A DNA stretch of 64,000 bases from Rhipicephalus microplus (lineage: Eukaryota > Arthropoda > Arachnida > Ixodida > Ixodidae). The DNA is taken from NCBI RefSeq assembly GCF_043290135.1, contig NC_134710.1, forward strand, positions 201,804,692 to 201,868,691, written 5' to 3'. The translations under genes and the position numbers were made by a program. Positions 12,501 to 60,160 of the stretch are shown here, piece after piece. The notes below the pieces were generated by a model. That model was given only the letters and a program-made list of their open reading frames with translations. It was not told the DNA's origin and did not search any database. Numbering within the stretch: the first letter of the stretch is position 1; each line of letters begins with the position of its first letter.

Positions 12501-12913
12501 AGCGCACTGGCAGAAAAAATGTACGAGCAGGCTTGGTCATATAGTCAGTATTTTCCTCAGACTCATTTAAAATGAACTTGACTCTTTCAAAAAAATAATA
12601 AATGGAGCATAATCGCGAAAGGAACCATGGGATGCGTAGCAGCAGCGGTGCGCACGCCGTTGACCCGGTTGAAATGAGCGTCGACGCGGGTGCTGGGAGA
12701 AGGGTTTGAAGCGAAACACGTTGTAGCGTTTACTCGAGTACACGTTTGTTTGAAATGCAAAGACATGGGAAGCAAATTGGGTTTCGTGTAAGTTTTATCG
12801 CAGATAAAGGAGTCTAAAAAGTGTTTCGACTCGACGTGTGGTCCAGCTTTGAGGGTGGTTGAGAGATTGAAGCAAGAGAGAAGTGTGTTGCGAGCGGGCG
12901 TTGGAGCTGGTAG
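9597..12913. other. Intergenic, no supported feature
   Basis: No family-recognisable coding exons, tRNAs or long repeats. 11068-11770 is richer in GC and CpG and open on both strands for over 100 codons, but the frames lack domain features. I leave them uncalled. Confidence 0.4.
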
Positions 12914-13373
12914 AGTTACTGTATATGCTACCTTTAGGTAGCACAGTTGCACCACTGTTTTTCGGGAGCTGCTCACCCGGCTTTTGACGATTCCAGCAAC
13001 GCTATTGGTCGCACGCCATCACGTGGTCATAGGTCGTTCAAATGCACTGCGGAGAAGCCAACCCTACGCAGACGACGCCGATGCTTTGCAATATTATGAG
13101 CGTGCTGGCGCCCTTCGCGCACACACCGAGTGCGTCCTTCACAGACACTGGGTGCGTCCCACAAAGACGCTCGACGAGTCTAAATGCGGGTTCTGCCCCC
13201 TCCTCTATCATAAAAAATAAAAAGAAAGCGAAAAAAATAAAGCAATGTTAGTACTCCGAAGCGCGAGCGCTGCTCCTACGCGTGTGGTGAGTCGCTTTTC
13301 CGCAAGACTTTTGAACCCAAGATGGCTTACCTTGGCGCAAATCTGCTACCTAAAGGTAGCATATACAGTAACT
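12914..13373. mobile_element. MITE with 30-bp perfect TIRs
   Basis: The left end begins AGTTACTGTATATGCTACCT and the right end is its exact reverse complement for 30 bp; similarity continues weakly inward. Within each TIR lies a secondary palindrome, TGCTACCTTTAGGTAGCA. GTAG flanks both ends (12910-12913 and 13374-13377), compatible with a 4-bp TSD. The interior has CTATTGGTC (inverted CCAAT) and CACGTG motifs. No transposase is encoded. Confidence 0.8.
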
Positions 13374-13377
13374 GTAG

Positions 13378-13570
13378 GAGCCGGCAGCTGTGGGGACTGC
13401 GGTGAGCGTGCTGCTGGTGAGGAAGAGAGGGACGTGAGCGCGCACCTGCGAGGGGAACGTGACATGAACGCGCAGCTGCGACGTCACCTGCTTGGCACCA
13501 CTCTAACACCTGCACCGAGGGGAACGCGCGGCGGCGCGTTCGTACGGCCGCACGTACGTACGGAGTTACA
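13378..13570. other. GC- and CpG-rich segment
   Basis: Markedly richer in GC and CpG than its surroundings, abutting the MITE at 12914-13373. It contains repeated GAGGGGAACG and GCGCGC-type words. No gene start is evident. It may be flanking transposon sequence. Confidence 0.35.
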
Positions 13571-14714
13571 CACGTGAGTCAAAGAGCTCCTTTGCATCCT
13601 AAATTTGACCCCGAAGGTTTACCACCTCAAGTGCATAGAGAATGGTCTCATGCAGTAAGTTACCGTATGAGCGTTTCACATCCAAGAAGAACTGAAGACA
13701 ATTGTTTTGATTATCATTGCTGTTGGACGTACGTAACAAAATCCCCTAATATTATGCATGAACGGTCATGACGGAAACCAGTCAGGTAAGTGTATAGACC
13801 TTGTAGTAATCAAGATATAACTCCATACGGCCAACGATCATACGTTAAGTTATCTTCCCCACACAGCACCTTCTTTTGTTCGGGAGTGAACGAATTACTT
13901 GTGTTTCCTTCGTTAGGAATGTTCACCTTTTCTCAAGAATAATTGTACAGACTTTCAGGAAGCAGCTCATACGAAAGACACAAATTAGAGAACCTACAAA
14001 ATTGCACGCGTAATTTTATTTCGTTACTTTTATAAGGGAATAAAATTCACTACTTGCACAGAATGAAAGTCTTTGCAAGCAACAAGTCTTATTATGACCC
14101 CGTACAACCATGAGTCAATAGCAATACTTTGTTACAATGTCCAACTCATTTGTTCCTTTTTTTTAAATAACTGACATGAAAAGCTCCAAGGTTTTTATGC
14201 ATGTGCCCTTCAATTGGCGGTTAAAATCACATGACCGTAGCAATAAACACTTTCATATAAACAAAACAATTCAAAAATGTTTGAAAGGTCCAGGATCACT
14301 CAATCGAATTTCTGGCTCCTTCAAATTGCAAATGAGCTTGGATATTGCTGCTACTAAATTTGCATGGTTGCCAAAACATGTGAAAACACTGAGCGCTGAT
14401 GAAAGTGTCAGGCATATGATGCTGCCAAATTTTTTGGCTGTTTTCAGTTGCACCCTATAAAACTGATTTCATGAGCTAGTGTTTAATCGGTAAGAGGCAA
14501 TCTTTCAGGGTACATGGTGTAGATAGAGTACATTTTTAGTAAGACGCGTTACTACAACCGGAAAATAGAAAGGTGGTTGCAATTCTAATACTGGTTCAGA
14601 ATTTTGTGTCCTTGTATTTTTTCTTGCGGCACTGACATATCAAATCTCGAATCACTTGGCATAACTTTCTGCGCAAGTTAACCCGTAACTGATTTGATGA
14701 CAGCATAGATCGGT
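13571..14714. other. Intergenic, nothing recognised
   Basis: AT-rich with short open frames on both strands over 14176-14460. No family features. Confidence 0.4.
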
Positions 14715-14930
14715 GAACTCACTCATGTGTTGACTCACTCCTACTCACCACAGTCTCAGATCAAGCCGTGAGTCTAAGTTTTAGTGAAGAGTAGGAGTGA
14801 GTAATATTTTGGTGAGTTTGAGTATGAGTGAGTCTGGTGGAAAAAAATCGTGAGTGTGAGTTCAAGTGAGTCCAAAGCGCAAGATATATTTGTTGAGTCA
14901 GCCTGTGTGAGTTCTACTTTTTTTTCCGAC
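14715..14930 (+). repeat. GAGT-rich dispersed repeat, copy 2
   Basis: Same architecture as the copy at 8465-8715: a run of GACTCACTCC-type units, then GTGAGTTTGAGTATGAGTGA, then AAAAAATCGTGAGTGTGAG and a GTGAGT end. A tRNA-like head fragment in reverse orientation (CTAACCACTAAGCTACCACA) follows at about 14950-14975. Confidence 0.7.
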
Positions 14931-15369
14931 ATATAACGCGTTCGACGCTCTAACCACTAAGCTACCACAGCGGTCTTTTTTTTTCCGACATAAGATCCTC
15001 TCTACTCATCTTCAGCATTACTATCAAACTTACCGAGATTCGTGTTTACACTCATGTTTATTAACAAGTATTCTAGATCAGTACCGTTGACACACCATTT
15101 CAATATTTATTGATTAGAGGTTTGCATTACCAAGGGGGGTGTCTTGACCGCCCCTTCCCCAGCCAAGTCTTCCATGAATGTTTTTGATGATTATATCTTA
15201 TGTTCTAATTGCTTTCGAAAATACATTTACTTGTTTGCAACTACTCATATCTCGCATTTGAAAGTACTATATAAAAAGACGACAAGAAGAGCGCTGAATA
15301 CGTGAGATATATGTGTTAAAGAACATTGACACCATGGTCGAACAAGCTGATTATCGGCTACAGTCTTTT
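14931..15369. other. Spacer between two GAGT-rich repeat copies
   Basis: Contains a short reverse-oriented tRNA-like head fragment near 14950-14975, probably SINE debris. Nothing else is recognised. Confidence 0.4.
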
Positions 15370-15560
15370 AAGTCGACTCTCTCAGACTCACTCGGACTCA
15401 GATCGAGTCGTGATTCTCAGCCTCAGAAAGTTCGGGTGAGTAATGTTTGTTGAATTTGAGTTCAAGTGAGTCCAGCTGAGAAATTTTTCGGTGAGTGTTT
15501 GTGTTAGTAGGCCATTAGCGTGAAATAAACTTCATGAGTGAGTACGTGTGAACTCCCCAA
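15370..15560 (+). repeat. GAGT-rich dispersed repeat, copy 3
   Basis: CTCTCAGACTCACTCGGACT at the left, then GTGAGTAATGTTTGTTGAAT, then AAATTTTTCGGTGAG and a CCCCAATTTTCG end, as in copies 1 and 2. Same orientation, about 440 bp downstream of copy 2. Confidence 0.7.
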
Positions 15561-15795
15561 TTTTCGCTCACTTATGGGTGATGTTCGTAGCCTGCTTTCA
15601 GGAAGACGTCCTAGATTAAAGGCGCTGTCTCATTTGCGTCGACAGTTCTCGTGGAACTTCTCGCTATCTTGCCTTCGTTATCCCGCCGAGAAGTCACACG
15701 CGATACATTGAACAAGCATAAAAGATGTTGTCAATGTTTCAAAATGCTTCGTGAAGCAAACTCATGAACTCGTTACAATACGGCCACGACATTGA

Positions 15796-15799
15796 TTTA

Positions 15800-15801
<2 letters not shown>
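15796..15801 (-). terminator. Poly(A) signal overlapping the LipA stop codon
   Basis: On the minus strand the TAA stop (15802-15800) is followed directly by TAAA, so AATAAA occupies 15801-15796 and shares its AA with the stop. A further AATAAA at 15812-15807 lies within the last coding codons. If the first signal is used, the 3' UTR would be only about 10-30 nt. Confidence 0.45.
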
Positions 15802-51390
<35,589 letters not shown>

Positions 51391-51444
51391 TGGTCCCGCT
51401 TGCGTGCCAAAGGTTGAATAAAAAGATAAGTCCACATTAGTGGT

Positions 51445-51452
51445 CTTTTATG
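51445..51452 (-). promoter_or_regulatory. Possible TATA-like box for LipA
   Basis: CATAAAAG on the minus strand lies about 55 nt upstream of the exon 1 ATG. A start site near TTCAACC (about 51417) would sit about 30 nt downstream. Weak evidence from spacing alone. Confidence 0.25.
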
Positions 51453-51459
51453 TGGCTGG

Positions 51460-52499
51460 CAACTCGTGGCTGTATGTTTTTTGAGGCATAACGCGTAATT
51501 TGTCCCAGCCAGCCAGAAGTTGAGCGTTGGCCTAAATGGAAATCCACTAAATATAACTCATGTAAAAAAAGGAGGTACTGGTTCAAGTTATATATACACT
51601 AAATAGAAAAAAATTCGTTCATAATAGTACATTAGTGTTCCAGGATTTTAAAGTCACCGTGCTCACTGCGAGAAGATGCTTGAAAATGCGCAAAAACAAG
51701 TTGTGGGTGTTGACGCCACCTTCAAATTCCCGCAAGGCATGCCATGCCGTCATTGATTTTGACGGCGTCTGTTAGGTCTTACGTGGTCCCTAATGAGTAA
51801 AAATGAGGTACATGGTTTTCTAATCGGGCCATAGACTTAACATACCATGTCTAAGGAAATTTAGATGGGCTAATGTCGTCAAAGTAGAAAAAATATGTAT
51901 TAACTCAGCAGATAGAGATTTCGGTGCAAAATTTAAAAATGAAACTTTCACCTCGTTTTCTTCTCTGTCAATTATTAAACCTATGGTGATGAGTTTACAG
52001 TTTGCGGGCTGCAATTTATGTACAAAAATCAACTCATTGCTTCATTTAATGTCACTTTATACGATTTCGGAGCATCAGTTTATTTTGAATAAGAATCACT
52101 TATTGGCCAGGGCAATAAATGAACATAATAGACTTATTTATATAGCAGTTTTTTTTTGCTGGACACCTGAGATTGTTTGGGCAGATGGCGGAGCAAGTCT
52201 CAATCAAGCGCTTGTTCTTACGTCATTTTCACGATTCGCTTTGGGAGAATGGAAACGTGCTGCCAGAATTTATTGTTTAGCCCTCGCAGAGTTCTGCGCA
52301 TCTCAATATTCGAGTGCTCTTAATATAGTTGAATAATGTCAGTTTAAGAGCAGGCGGTTTTCTGGTGGGTATGTGCCATCAAGCTGACACATGCCCACTT
52401 TCATCCACTCTAAGCCTACCCGATCGGCTTATTATCGTCATCATCCTGGCTACGGCCACATTGGATCATGGGCTCTCCCATGTTCCGCCAGTCAACTCG
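51460..52499. other. Intergenic, nothing recognised
   Basis: A 70-codon minus frame at 51820-52032 is rich in Leu and Ser and might be a gene fragment, but no family could be named. Confidence 0.35.
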
Positions 52500-52711
52500 G
52501 TGCTTCAGTGTGCTTGCTGCTAGGTCGTGAGATCGAATGCCGGCTGCGGTGGCTGTGTTTTAAGTGGAAGCGAAAATGCTGTAGGCCCGTGTGCTCAGAT
52601 TTAGGTGCCCGTTAAAGAACCACAGGTGGTCGAAATTTGCGGAGCCCTCCACTACGGGGTCTCTCAGAATTATATAGTGTTAATGGGACGTTAAACCCCA
52701 AGTATCAATCT
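52500..52711 (+). mobile_element. Ruka-type SINE, diverged, partial head
   Basis: B-box region GTCGTGAGATCGAATGCC, body TTAAAGAACCACAGGTGGTC and GGGACGTTAAACCCCAAGTA. The A box is not recognisable. Older than the copy at 50966. Confidence 0.78.
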
Positions 52712-54982
52712 GTAATCAGTGTGTTTGCATTTCTGTGTACCTTTCACTCAGCCCAGTTGAAAATAAAACAAAATCAACTATGAACAAATGTAAATAAACA
52801 CACTGACCAAATACAAAAAGAACCTCAATATGTTCGACGCTATATGTGAACTGCTGCATGTTAGTGTGTCATCATTGCGGTTCAGCGTGATACTATACGC
52901 TCAACCGTATTATGACGTCACCATTCCTTCGGCTTTGCAGGACGTTTGCACGATCTATTTATACGTACCTAACTCACTTCTTAAGTTGCTTTATTGCGAA
53001 CAAAATTTCGTATAAGAGCCGAAAATAATTAATTTTACATTCGTGGTAAAAGTAGTGAAAACGCAACGCCAACATAAGACAAAAAAGTGCAGGACAGGTG
53101 CTGACGTTTTGCCTTATTTTTGCGCTTCTTTTATTGCGAAGATCAACTAACTATTCCATTTTTTCGCACTATTGCAGTTTGTCTAAAAGTTCGTAATGTA
53201 TTTGGTTGGAGTCTTCCTTTATCTTTGATCAAGAGATTTCCCGACCAGATATCTAAAAGTTCGTAATGTATTTGGTTGGAGTCTTCCTTTATCTTTGATC
53301 AAGAGATTTCCTGACCAGATATCTAAAAGTTCGTAATGTATTTGGTCGGAGTCTTCCTTTATCTTTGATCAAGAGATTTTCCGACCAGACGAGTTGTCGA
53401 ATTCTTGATGTTTTTTTTTTCAGACCAAGTAATCAAATCTGCAGTTTAAATTACCAGGCATGCTTTTTCCTGTCCTTTAGCGCTGATTTTCTACCATATA
53501 ATTTTATCGGCCGAAAATAAGCTACGAAGCTGGCGCATTGAATTACAGATGCCAGTAACTCGATTTCAGCTTCGTATACTATTTGTTCAATCAGCCAGTT
53601 CGTGTTCTTTCAACCCTTTTAATCTGGTATAGTCATCCAGCAGGCTGCATTTATGCTGGGTAATACACCTCTTTAGCTTTACAGTGCTTCTCAACGTTGA
53701 ACGTTGTAGGCTTAGCAATCAGATAAATGCTCTTCCGCCTATTGTTTTGCATGGTGCGTAGACGTTATCATCGCCTCAGATTAAAATCCCATTACAGATT
53801 AAAGTGGTGCTTCCTCGCAGGTATACTTCAGCACTTACCTGATATCCATGAGATTTGCATCATTTCCAACTACCGAAAAGGCAAAAGCACCTCCTTTGTC
53901 AAGCCTCAAATTTCTCCCTACGATGCAGAGACAAGAACGCGCAATGTCAGTCATAATGACGGGTGAAGTTGATTGGCCCGAAGAAGAAAGGGGAAAGACA
54001 TTGTTTCGGTCAGAAGGTCTGCTCGTACCTGTATTTTTGTTCGACAGATATCAAGCATCGTTTAGTAATGTGCGCTTATCTTTTACAACGTAGCTTTTAA
54101 TGAAAGTTCAACCATGGATATTAGCGCGCCAATACGCGATGGTACGATCATTATAAAACTCAAGGGGAATGCTATGTGCGATTAAAACTGTAGAAAGCGT
54201 TAGTACTACTGATTATGGAATGAATGTAACGTAGGGCATATCACATTTAAATTGACAATGACATATACGCATATATTTTGATATCATTCACCTTTAGTGT
54301 TTGCTTATGAAGTAACGTTTACGTTGAAGGTATGCCACGCAAAAATAGAAGTGTATGTGCCGCACTTCAACGACAAGCCACACTCGTAAGTCACACTCTG
54401 AACACAATGACAAACTTTAGTGATGTCTAATTTCCCAAGTGAAACAAGTATCTCATGTGCAATATTTACTTGAAAGCTTACAAACTGTTGCAATGGTTAC
54501 TTTGGCGTATTGGGTCATAGCGTTTCCCATTTCCTCCGCCACCTTTCTACAAGATTTAAAATATCTTTTTTTTTCCTTTTGAAGCGTACTTGAGATCATT
54601 TGTGAAGGACATCGAAGCGCAACGAAACTAGGCCCGGAAGAGCAGGACAGTAAAAAGTGCTTGAGTAAGATAGGTGCATTTCAATCATGCAAGTGCAGAG
54701 TTACGTCATGTTTATTATATTACGCATATTTTCAACTAAGTTCTTTCCAAAAAATATTAATTTTACGAAAACACTCTATAGTATGTTTCTGAGACACCCT
54801 AAACGCTTCAAAAGGCTTATATACCCTAAATAATTGCTCAAAACTTTCGAAAATGTATATAACTACCTAGCTTATCTTGCTTCACAAATAAGTGCGAGGA
54901 ACACAATAAGACTGCGAGCAATGTTCCCAATCTTGTTGTGTCTCGAATCTATAGATATTTGCTGAAAGCCTTTTTTTCGTAC

Positions 54983-54984
<2 letters not shown>
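52712..54984. other. Intergenic; small tandem repeat only
   Basis: Apart from the 70-bp tandem repeat at 53182-53391, no feature could be supported. Confidence 0.4.
53182..53391 (+). repeat. Three tandem copies of a 70-bp unit
   Basis: Unit begins TCTAAAAGTTCGTAATGTAT and ends TTTCCCGACCAGATA; copies start at 53182, 53252 and 53322. Copies differ by only a few bases, so the expansion is recent. Confidence 0.95.

Positions 54985-55066
<82 letters not shown>
54985..55066 (+). repeat. (AAT)n microsatellite
   Basis: About 27 AAT/ATA units. On the minus strand it forms the tail of the SINE-like sequence at 55067-55290. Confidence 0.95.
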
Positions 55067-55290
55067 TCTGTGATTTTACGTGCCAAAACAACTGGTATTT
55101 TTTGAGCGACGCTGTGATGAAAGGCTCCGGAAATTTCGACCATCTAGTGATCTTTAACGTGCACTGATACCACACAGTACACGAGCATCTAGCATTTTAG
55201 TTCCATCAAAATGCGATTGTTGCGGTCGGCGTCGAACCAACGACCTTACGGTCAGCAGTCGGGCATTGTAATCACTGTTCTACTAAGTCG
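55067..55290 (-). mobile_element. SINE related to Ruka, with (ATT)n tail
   Basis: Reverse complement shows a B-box-like GGTCGTTGGTTCGACGCC near 55230-55247 and a body with GGCTCCGGAAATTTCGACCA in reverse, similar to Ruka but more diverged. The ATT tail replaces TCAATC. It could be a sister subfamily. Confidence 0.6.
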
Positions 55291-56499
55291 GACTTTTCTT
55301 TTGTACTTGCAACCGGAACGTGAGAAACGGCATAAAGACACCCATGAATCCTCAGGAGGTGGCGAAAATAGGTCATTTCGTTCACTATACCTAATGCAGA
55401 TATGCGTACCCAACTGATTTTCTCGTCGGGCGTGTGACGACTGACGATTAGTGTTCTGTGAGTTCTTGTGAGTGTGTGGCGAGAGTAAACATTCTTTCAA
55501 TTTTTAAATGCTTTCTCTCATAGTTTGCTTTAAAAAGTTGGTTAAACAAATGACCTGCGGGTGCACCAGGACTTCAAGCTTCGTATGTCCACATAGCGAC
55601 ATATGCAGTGGCGCGTTCACCAAAGTTATCTAGGTATGAGGTATTACTTTCAATAGAGCTTGGTCAGCACTCACGTGTGCGTTATCGCGCGTCCGTACGT
55701 TGTCAGTTTTTCTTTTTTTCTCATGTATAGCTCTGTTTTATCTCTTCTTTGTTGCGTGGTAGCAGCTGATTGCGCTGCTTTCATTTTCAGCTGTCTTTAT
55801 TTTTTTCATACAATCATGTCACAAGTATCAGTTTGTGATTATGCAAACTGTTATTTCTATAAGGGCCAAAGAAATTAATTTCAGCTGCCTTACGTCACTG
55901 CAAGACAAAAAAACAATGTGTTTAAAGTAAATTCGGAGACTCGTCGTGACATTTTTATATTTATGGTATATTTTATGACAGTTTGTTTTTCAATGCACTA
56001 TAAATTTATCTTTGTTTGTGGTTAAGCATTTTAAATTAAAAATAGTTTGTTCACGTACCGGATGTACCGGCTATTCTAATACTGTTTTGCATGTGTGTAC
56101 CACTTCACGTAAAGAAAGCACCGGACTTACGATTGTGTCTGTTTGGACATGCATGTTGGTAAGGCACGGTAGAAACTAAAAGCGCCCAAGACAAGAACTG
56201 AACTCTCGTATGTCTCAAGTATCTTCTGCCTTCCTCCTCTTGTGTGCTTTTATAGTTTCTTTGTTCCAAATATGAACTTCGAACTCGTAAGTAATTCTCG
56301 GCAGTGTTTCAGCGTGTAAGAACTTCAAGCAAAGAAACAGGATGACTTCTCTTGCAGGCTGTAACAGTGAGTGACTTACCATGTGACTCACTGCTATGCA
56401 CAGATTCACTGTCCTTGGTGGTGCGAACAAATGCATCAGCTCCAGCAACTTAATATCTGCGCTGAATTGTCGTTACTAAGACCAAATTTGCTCTTAGAT
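55291..56499. other. Intergenic, nothing recognised
   Basis: AT-rich; frames such as 56215-56448 lack any family feature. Confidence 0.4.
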
Positions 56500-56513
56500 A
56501 TATTTAAACGTAG

Positions 56514-56760
56514 CCCCGCCGCGGTTGTCTAGTGGCTAAGGTACTCGGCTGCTGACCCGCAGGTCGCGGGTTCATATCCCGGCTGCGGCGCCTGCATTTC
56601 CGATGGAGGCGGGAATTTTGTAGGCCCGTGTGCTCAGATTTGGGTGCACGGTAAAGAACCCCAGGTGGTCAAAATTTCCGGAGCCCTCACCTACGGCGTC
56701 TCTCATAATCATATGGTGGTTTTGGGACGTTAAACCCCACAAATCAATCAATCAATCAAT
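56514..56760 (+). mobile_element. Ruka-type SINE with 14-bp TSD
   Basis: Full-length copy: head GTTGTCTAGTGGCTAAGGTA, B box GGGTTCATATCCC, body and TCAATCAATCAAT tail. Perfect 14-bp duplication ATATTTAAACGTAG at 56500-56513 and 56761-56774. Confidence 0.95.
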
Positions 56761-56774
56761 ATATTTAAACGTAG

Positions 56775-58308
56775 AAGAAACACTAAAGTGAACACAAAAG
56801 AAAGGAACACTGTATTTCAAACACAAACATGGCACCATCGTATTAGCCTCCCTTCCTCTTCTTCGTCTTCCTGCCGTCAGCTGGCCTATATAATGTGAGC
56901 CTCCTCTTCTTGATCCAGCTTGATCCAACTACACGTAATGATATTTATCTAGCTTCAACTCAATGTACAAAAAAATAGAAACGGTTCCATGATATTGCTG
57001 AATTCCAGCAAGAACTATATCTTCACTACCAAGATTAGCGCAAAAGATTACCAACAGCGCACTCATTTCCGCAATGTTTCCCACAAGGGAAAATGGTAAA
57101 CATATCCTTACCTGGTGTATTCTCCCTGTGGCAAACACGACCGTTCGATCGATGACTGTAGTCAATTCGTTGCTATGCCAAAGACCTAGCTCAGCTATTA
57201 AAAGGAAAAATGGGGTACACGTCAGGAGCCTTGCAGATGCAGGCCTACTTTTCTCTCAAAGCAGCCAAGAGAAATTGTCAAACTTTACGACCAGCTGGTG
57301 ACCCGTACTTTAGCGTGCAGATTTATGGCTATTATTTACTGGACATGACAAGAGTAAAATAGTTCGGAATTGGGAGCTCTGAAAGCTCATATATACACGG
57401 CTCCACCTGCCTGCATCACACCTGCCCGGCGCATGTTGCTCTTGACATAAATCCATGCGGGCGCCGTGTGTGTGTCACTGTGCCGCCACATCTTCCACAC
57501 CGGGATTTTAGCTGCATGCATAAGCGAATCAATCAGTGTGCGCTACAATGTCCTGGAGGTCACGCTGTACAGAACTCGTCGCGATTTCTGCTCTCACTGC
57601 ACTTCTTACGTGCGTATTGTTTGACACGGTACTCGTGTGTCTATGAACACGAAGAACTTTTTGTAACGCAACCTTCGATCTCCACGTAGTCTGGCGTCAA
57701 GGCCCAGTCTTTCTTTGCGTTATTTTTGTACCTTGTTGCCCATGACCTAGATAATCCACAGGATGATTTGCCCACGTGTCTTTTGTTTTTCGGGCCCGTT
57801 ACATTTGCTCAAAGGACTTGTAGGTATAGTGACACGAGTCACCCTAATTTTTTGATGCTCTGATTTCTTCTGTCTATTTGAAACACGCTCCTGCAAATTC
57901 TTTGTAAACGCATACTGATTTAAATTACATAACCTCTATATATATCTGCTCTCAGCATAAGCAGAGTGGCAACAGAAGAAAGTTCCTGATGATATATAAA
58001 GCAAAAATAAAAGATAAATGAAGCTGCTTGCTGCTGTTCATTAATCTCATTCTGCCTGCAGCCACACTTGACAAAAAAAGAGGGTCGTGTTGTGAGGTTT
58101 TGGTCTTTCGGAGTCTTCTCTAACACGTGGTTGTTTAGTATCGCCTATTTGTGACACTTATTCTAATTAAATATAGGCTCTGCGATAATAAAAGCTACTG
58201 TATACATAAAGATTGGTGCTCTGGTGGATTTATCGTGCAGTATTATTATACCTTGCAAAGCCTGAAACGAGCTTGGAGCATGAAAAGTTTCATTGTAGTG
58301 TGGGGGAA
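56775..58308. other. Intergenic, nothing firmly recognised
   Basis: 57060-57310 and 57430-57690 have plus-strand frames of about 75 codons with scattered Cys and His that hint at a decayed zinc-binding domain, possibly of a transposon. Too weak to call. Confidence 0.35.
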
Positions 58309-58319
58309 AAGACAGCTTT

Positions 58320-58477
58320 GTATTGATGATTGATATGTGGGGTTTAACGTCCCAAAACCACCATATGATTATGAGAGACGCCGTAGTGGAGGGCTCCGGA
58401 AATTTAGACCACCTGGGGTTCTTTAACGTGCACCCAAATCTGAGCACCCGGGCCTACAACATTTCCGCCTGTATCGG
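58320..58477 (-). mobile_element. 5'-truncated Ruka SINE with 11-bp TSD
   Basis: The 3' half of the SINE in reverse, near consensus (GGGTTTAACGTCCCAAAACC, GAGACGCCGTAGTGGAGGGC), without tRNA head. Flanked by AAGACAGCTTT at 58309-58319 and 58478-58488. A truncated copy with a TSD shows incomplete reverse transcription at insertion. Confidence 0.9.
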
Positions 58478-58492
58478 AAGACAGCTTTAGAT

Positions 58493-59756
58493 TGATTTTG
58501 TAGGTGTATAGTTGTGGTCATCTATGTTTATATTAACCAGGCGCAGCCTTGCTCGCAGCTGGAATTAGTTCTCTCGGGTGATTGTTTAAATAGTTAGTAT
58601 CTGAGCAGATTACTCAGCAAACATGAATGAAGAGAAACCATCAATGGCTTAAAACGTTGATGCCGGAGGCATTCATTCGCCTCAAACATGAAAAATGCAC
58701 TCGTCCCTCAAGAAACAAGGCAGAGCAAAACAACAAACAAGAAAGATTGAACAAGAAACGATAGAGAACAAGATGAACATTAAGCTTACGAGAGGTGTTT
58801 GTTCACCATAAACAAGATCCACACAAGAAAGCATGCTCCGACGCTCGAGCTATATACATGTACTTTCATGTGTGCATTCCTTTCTAAGTAATACTAAATA
58901 GGCTCAATTTGAACTATATTAGCTCAACCTCTTTGCTCCTTGTATATGCTTGACTTTTTGGCACTGGCCGATTCCCCTGCCTATGGTGGTCAAGCTTTTT
59001 TGGTTAACCCTGCTCTGCGTTTCCTTCCTTCTCAATCGGCTGTGATTCCAAGTGACATGATCTAGCCAAGTGAGCAATGCTCATCCTTTTCATGGGGTCT
59101 CGTTTTGTTTATTACACACATCTATATTTGTTATGATTCAGCTATTCTGTCACCTGCGTGTACATAGCGCCACGCAGTCGTAGTTGCGTGACTGTCTTGG
59201 CTATCAGCATTCGTCAATAAATTCGCTACTGCCATGGTGTAATTGTAATTGCCATTTGGGTTTGAGAATTCCTCACCTTTTTACCTGACTATCGTTAATC
59301 ATTTGGGAAATAATGATGTGCTTAAATGCCAATAACTGTGTGGGCTCAAATGATTGCTTTGGTTAAGGTGTGGTTACAACCTTGGGAATTCTTTTTATGA
59401 CGGCATTTCTCATACTTGTGGAAAGCTCTCATATGGTTTATGAATATTCATATTTATGAAGCCGGCAATGGCAACCTCAACCCTTTTTCAAGCCTTCAAG
59501 TTCATGAGCGGCTTGGAGAGAGATTTAGTTGCATGTCCAATATTTACAAAAATGTTCATCGCAAGCAGGATATACGATTTATTTAGATGTTTTAGTCTTT
59601 GCATGAGAGAAAAGTTTGCCCTTCAGGACAGCACTCATTAATTAACACAGGCACTTTTAAATATTTATAGGCAACGTGAGTGTTTATCAAAGGTTTCTTC
59701 AGCACCACATTTGACGGTACATATTCACACAGACTGGACGGCCATTTTTGACTATG
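58493..59756. other. Intergenic between LipB 3' end and SINE
   Basis: No gene or repeat recognised. Confidence 0.45.
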
Positions 59757-59762
59757 TTTATT
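59757..59762 (-). terminator. Poly(A) signal of LipB
   Basis: AATAAA on the minus strand, about 170 nt past the LipB stop codon; the nearest canonical hexamer I see downstream of the stop. Confidence 0.5.
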
Positions 59763-59930
59763 TAACAGATCAATGAAGGCGATAAAAATGCAATGTGGAG
59801 CTTCTCCGGTGCGTACCGACTTTCGCAGTCGATATTGCACTTAGGTAGCCGCGAAGATGGCTCGTCTAATCATTTCACCGGAATGTATGGTGGTGTTTTG
59901 TAGTAGAAGGTGCTGCACTCGGACATAAGC

Positions 59931-60160
59931 TCAGGCCTTGCAGAAGGGGTCGTTTTCGTTGGTCCACAGGAACTGGGCTCCTCGGCCTTCAGCGTCATGG
60001 CTGAAATAACCCATCTCGCCGTGAGGCCCTGTAGAATTGCACTTGGAATCCAGAAAACTGTCAATGCTTTCACAAGGTCTCGACTTGAATAGGCAGTGTC
60101 GCTTCTCGTGCATAGACTCGATGAAGTACTGTACTGAGCGGCGGTGGTGACAGAACAGGT
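59931..60160 (-). CDS. LipB last exon (catalytic His)
   Basis: Acceptor TTCTTTTGCAG then ACCTGTTCTG. The split codon gives Asp254, then LFCHHRRSVQYFIES with His259. It ends GEMGYFSHDAEGRGAQFLWT and PFCKA before TGA at 59931-59933. 48 nt shorter than the LipA counterpart because the charged tail is absent. Confidence 0.92.

Noticed and set aside
56514..56600. Genuine tRNA gene at Ruka SINE heads
   Set aside because: A and B boxes are present but acceptor pairing is lost and the sequence continues into the SINE body with a TSD at the far end.
57060..57690. Possible zinc-binding protein fragment
   Set aside because: Cys and His are scattered across different frames without a recognisable spacing.
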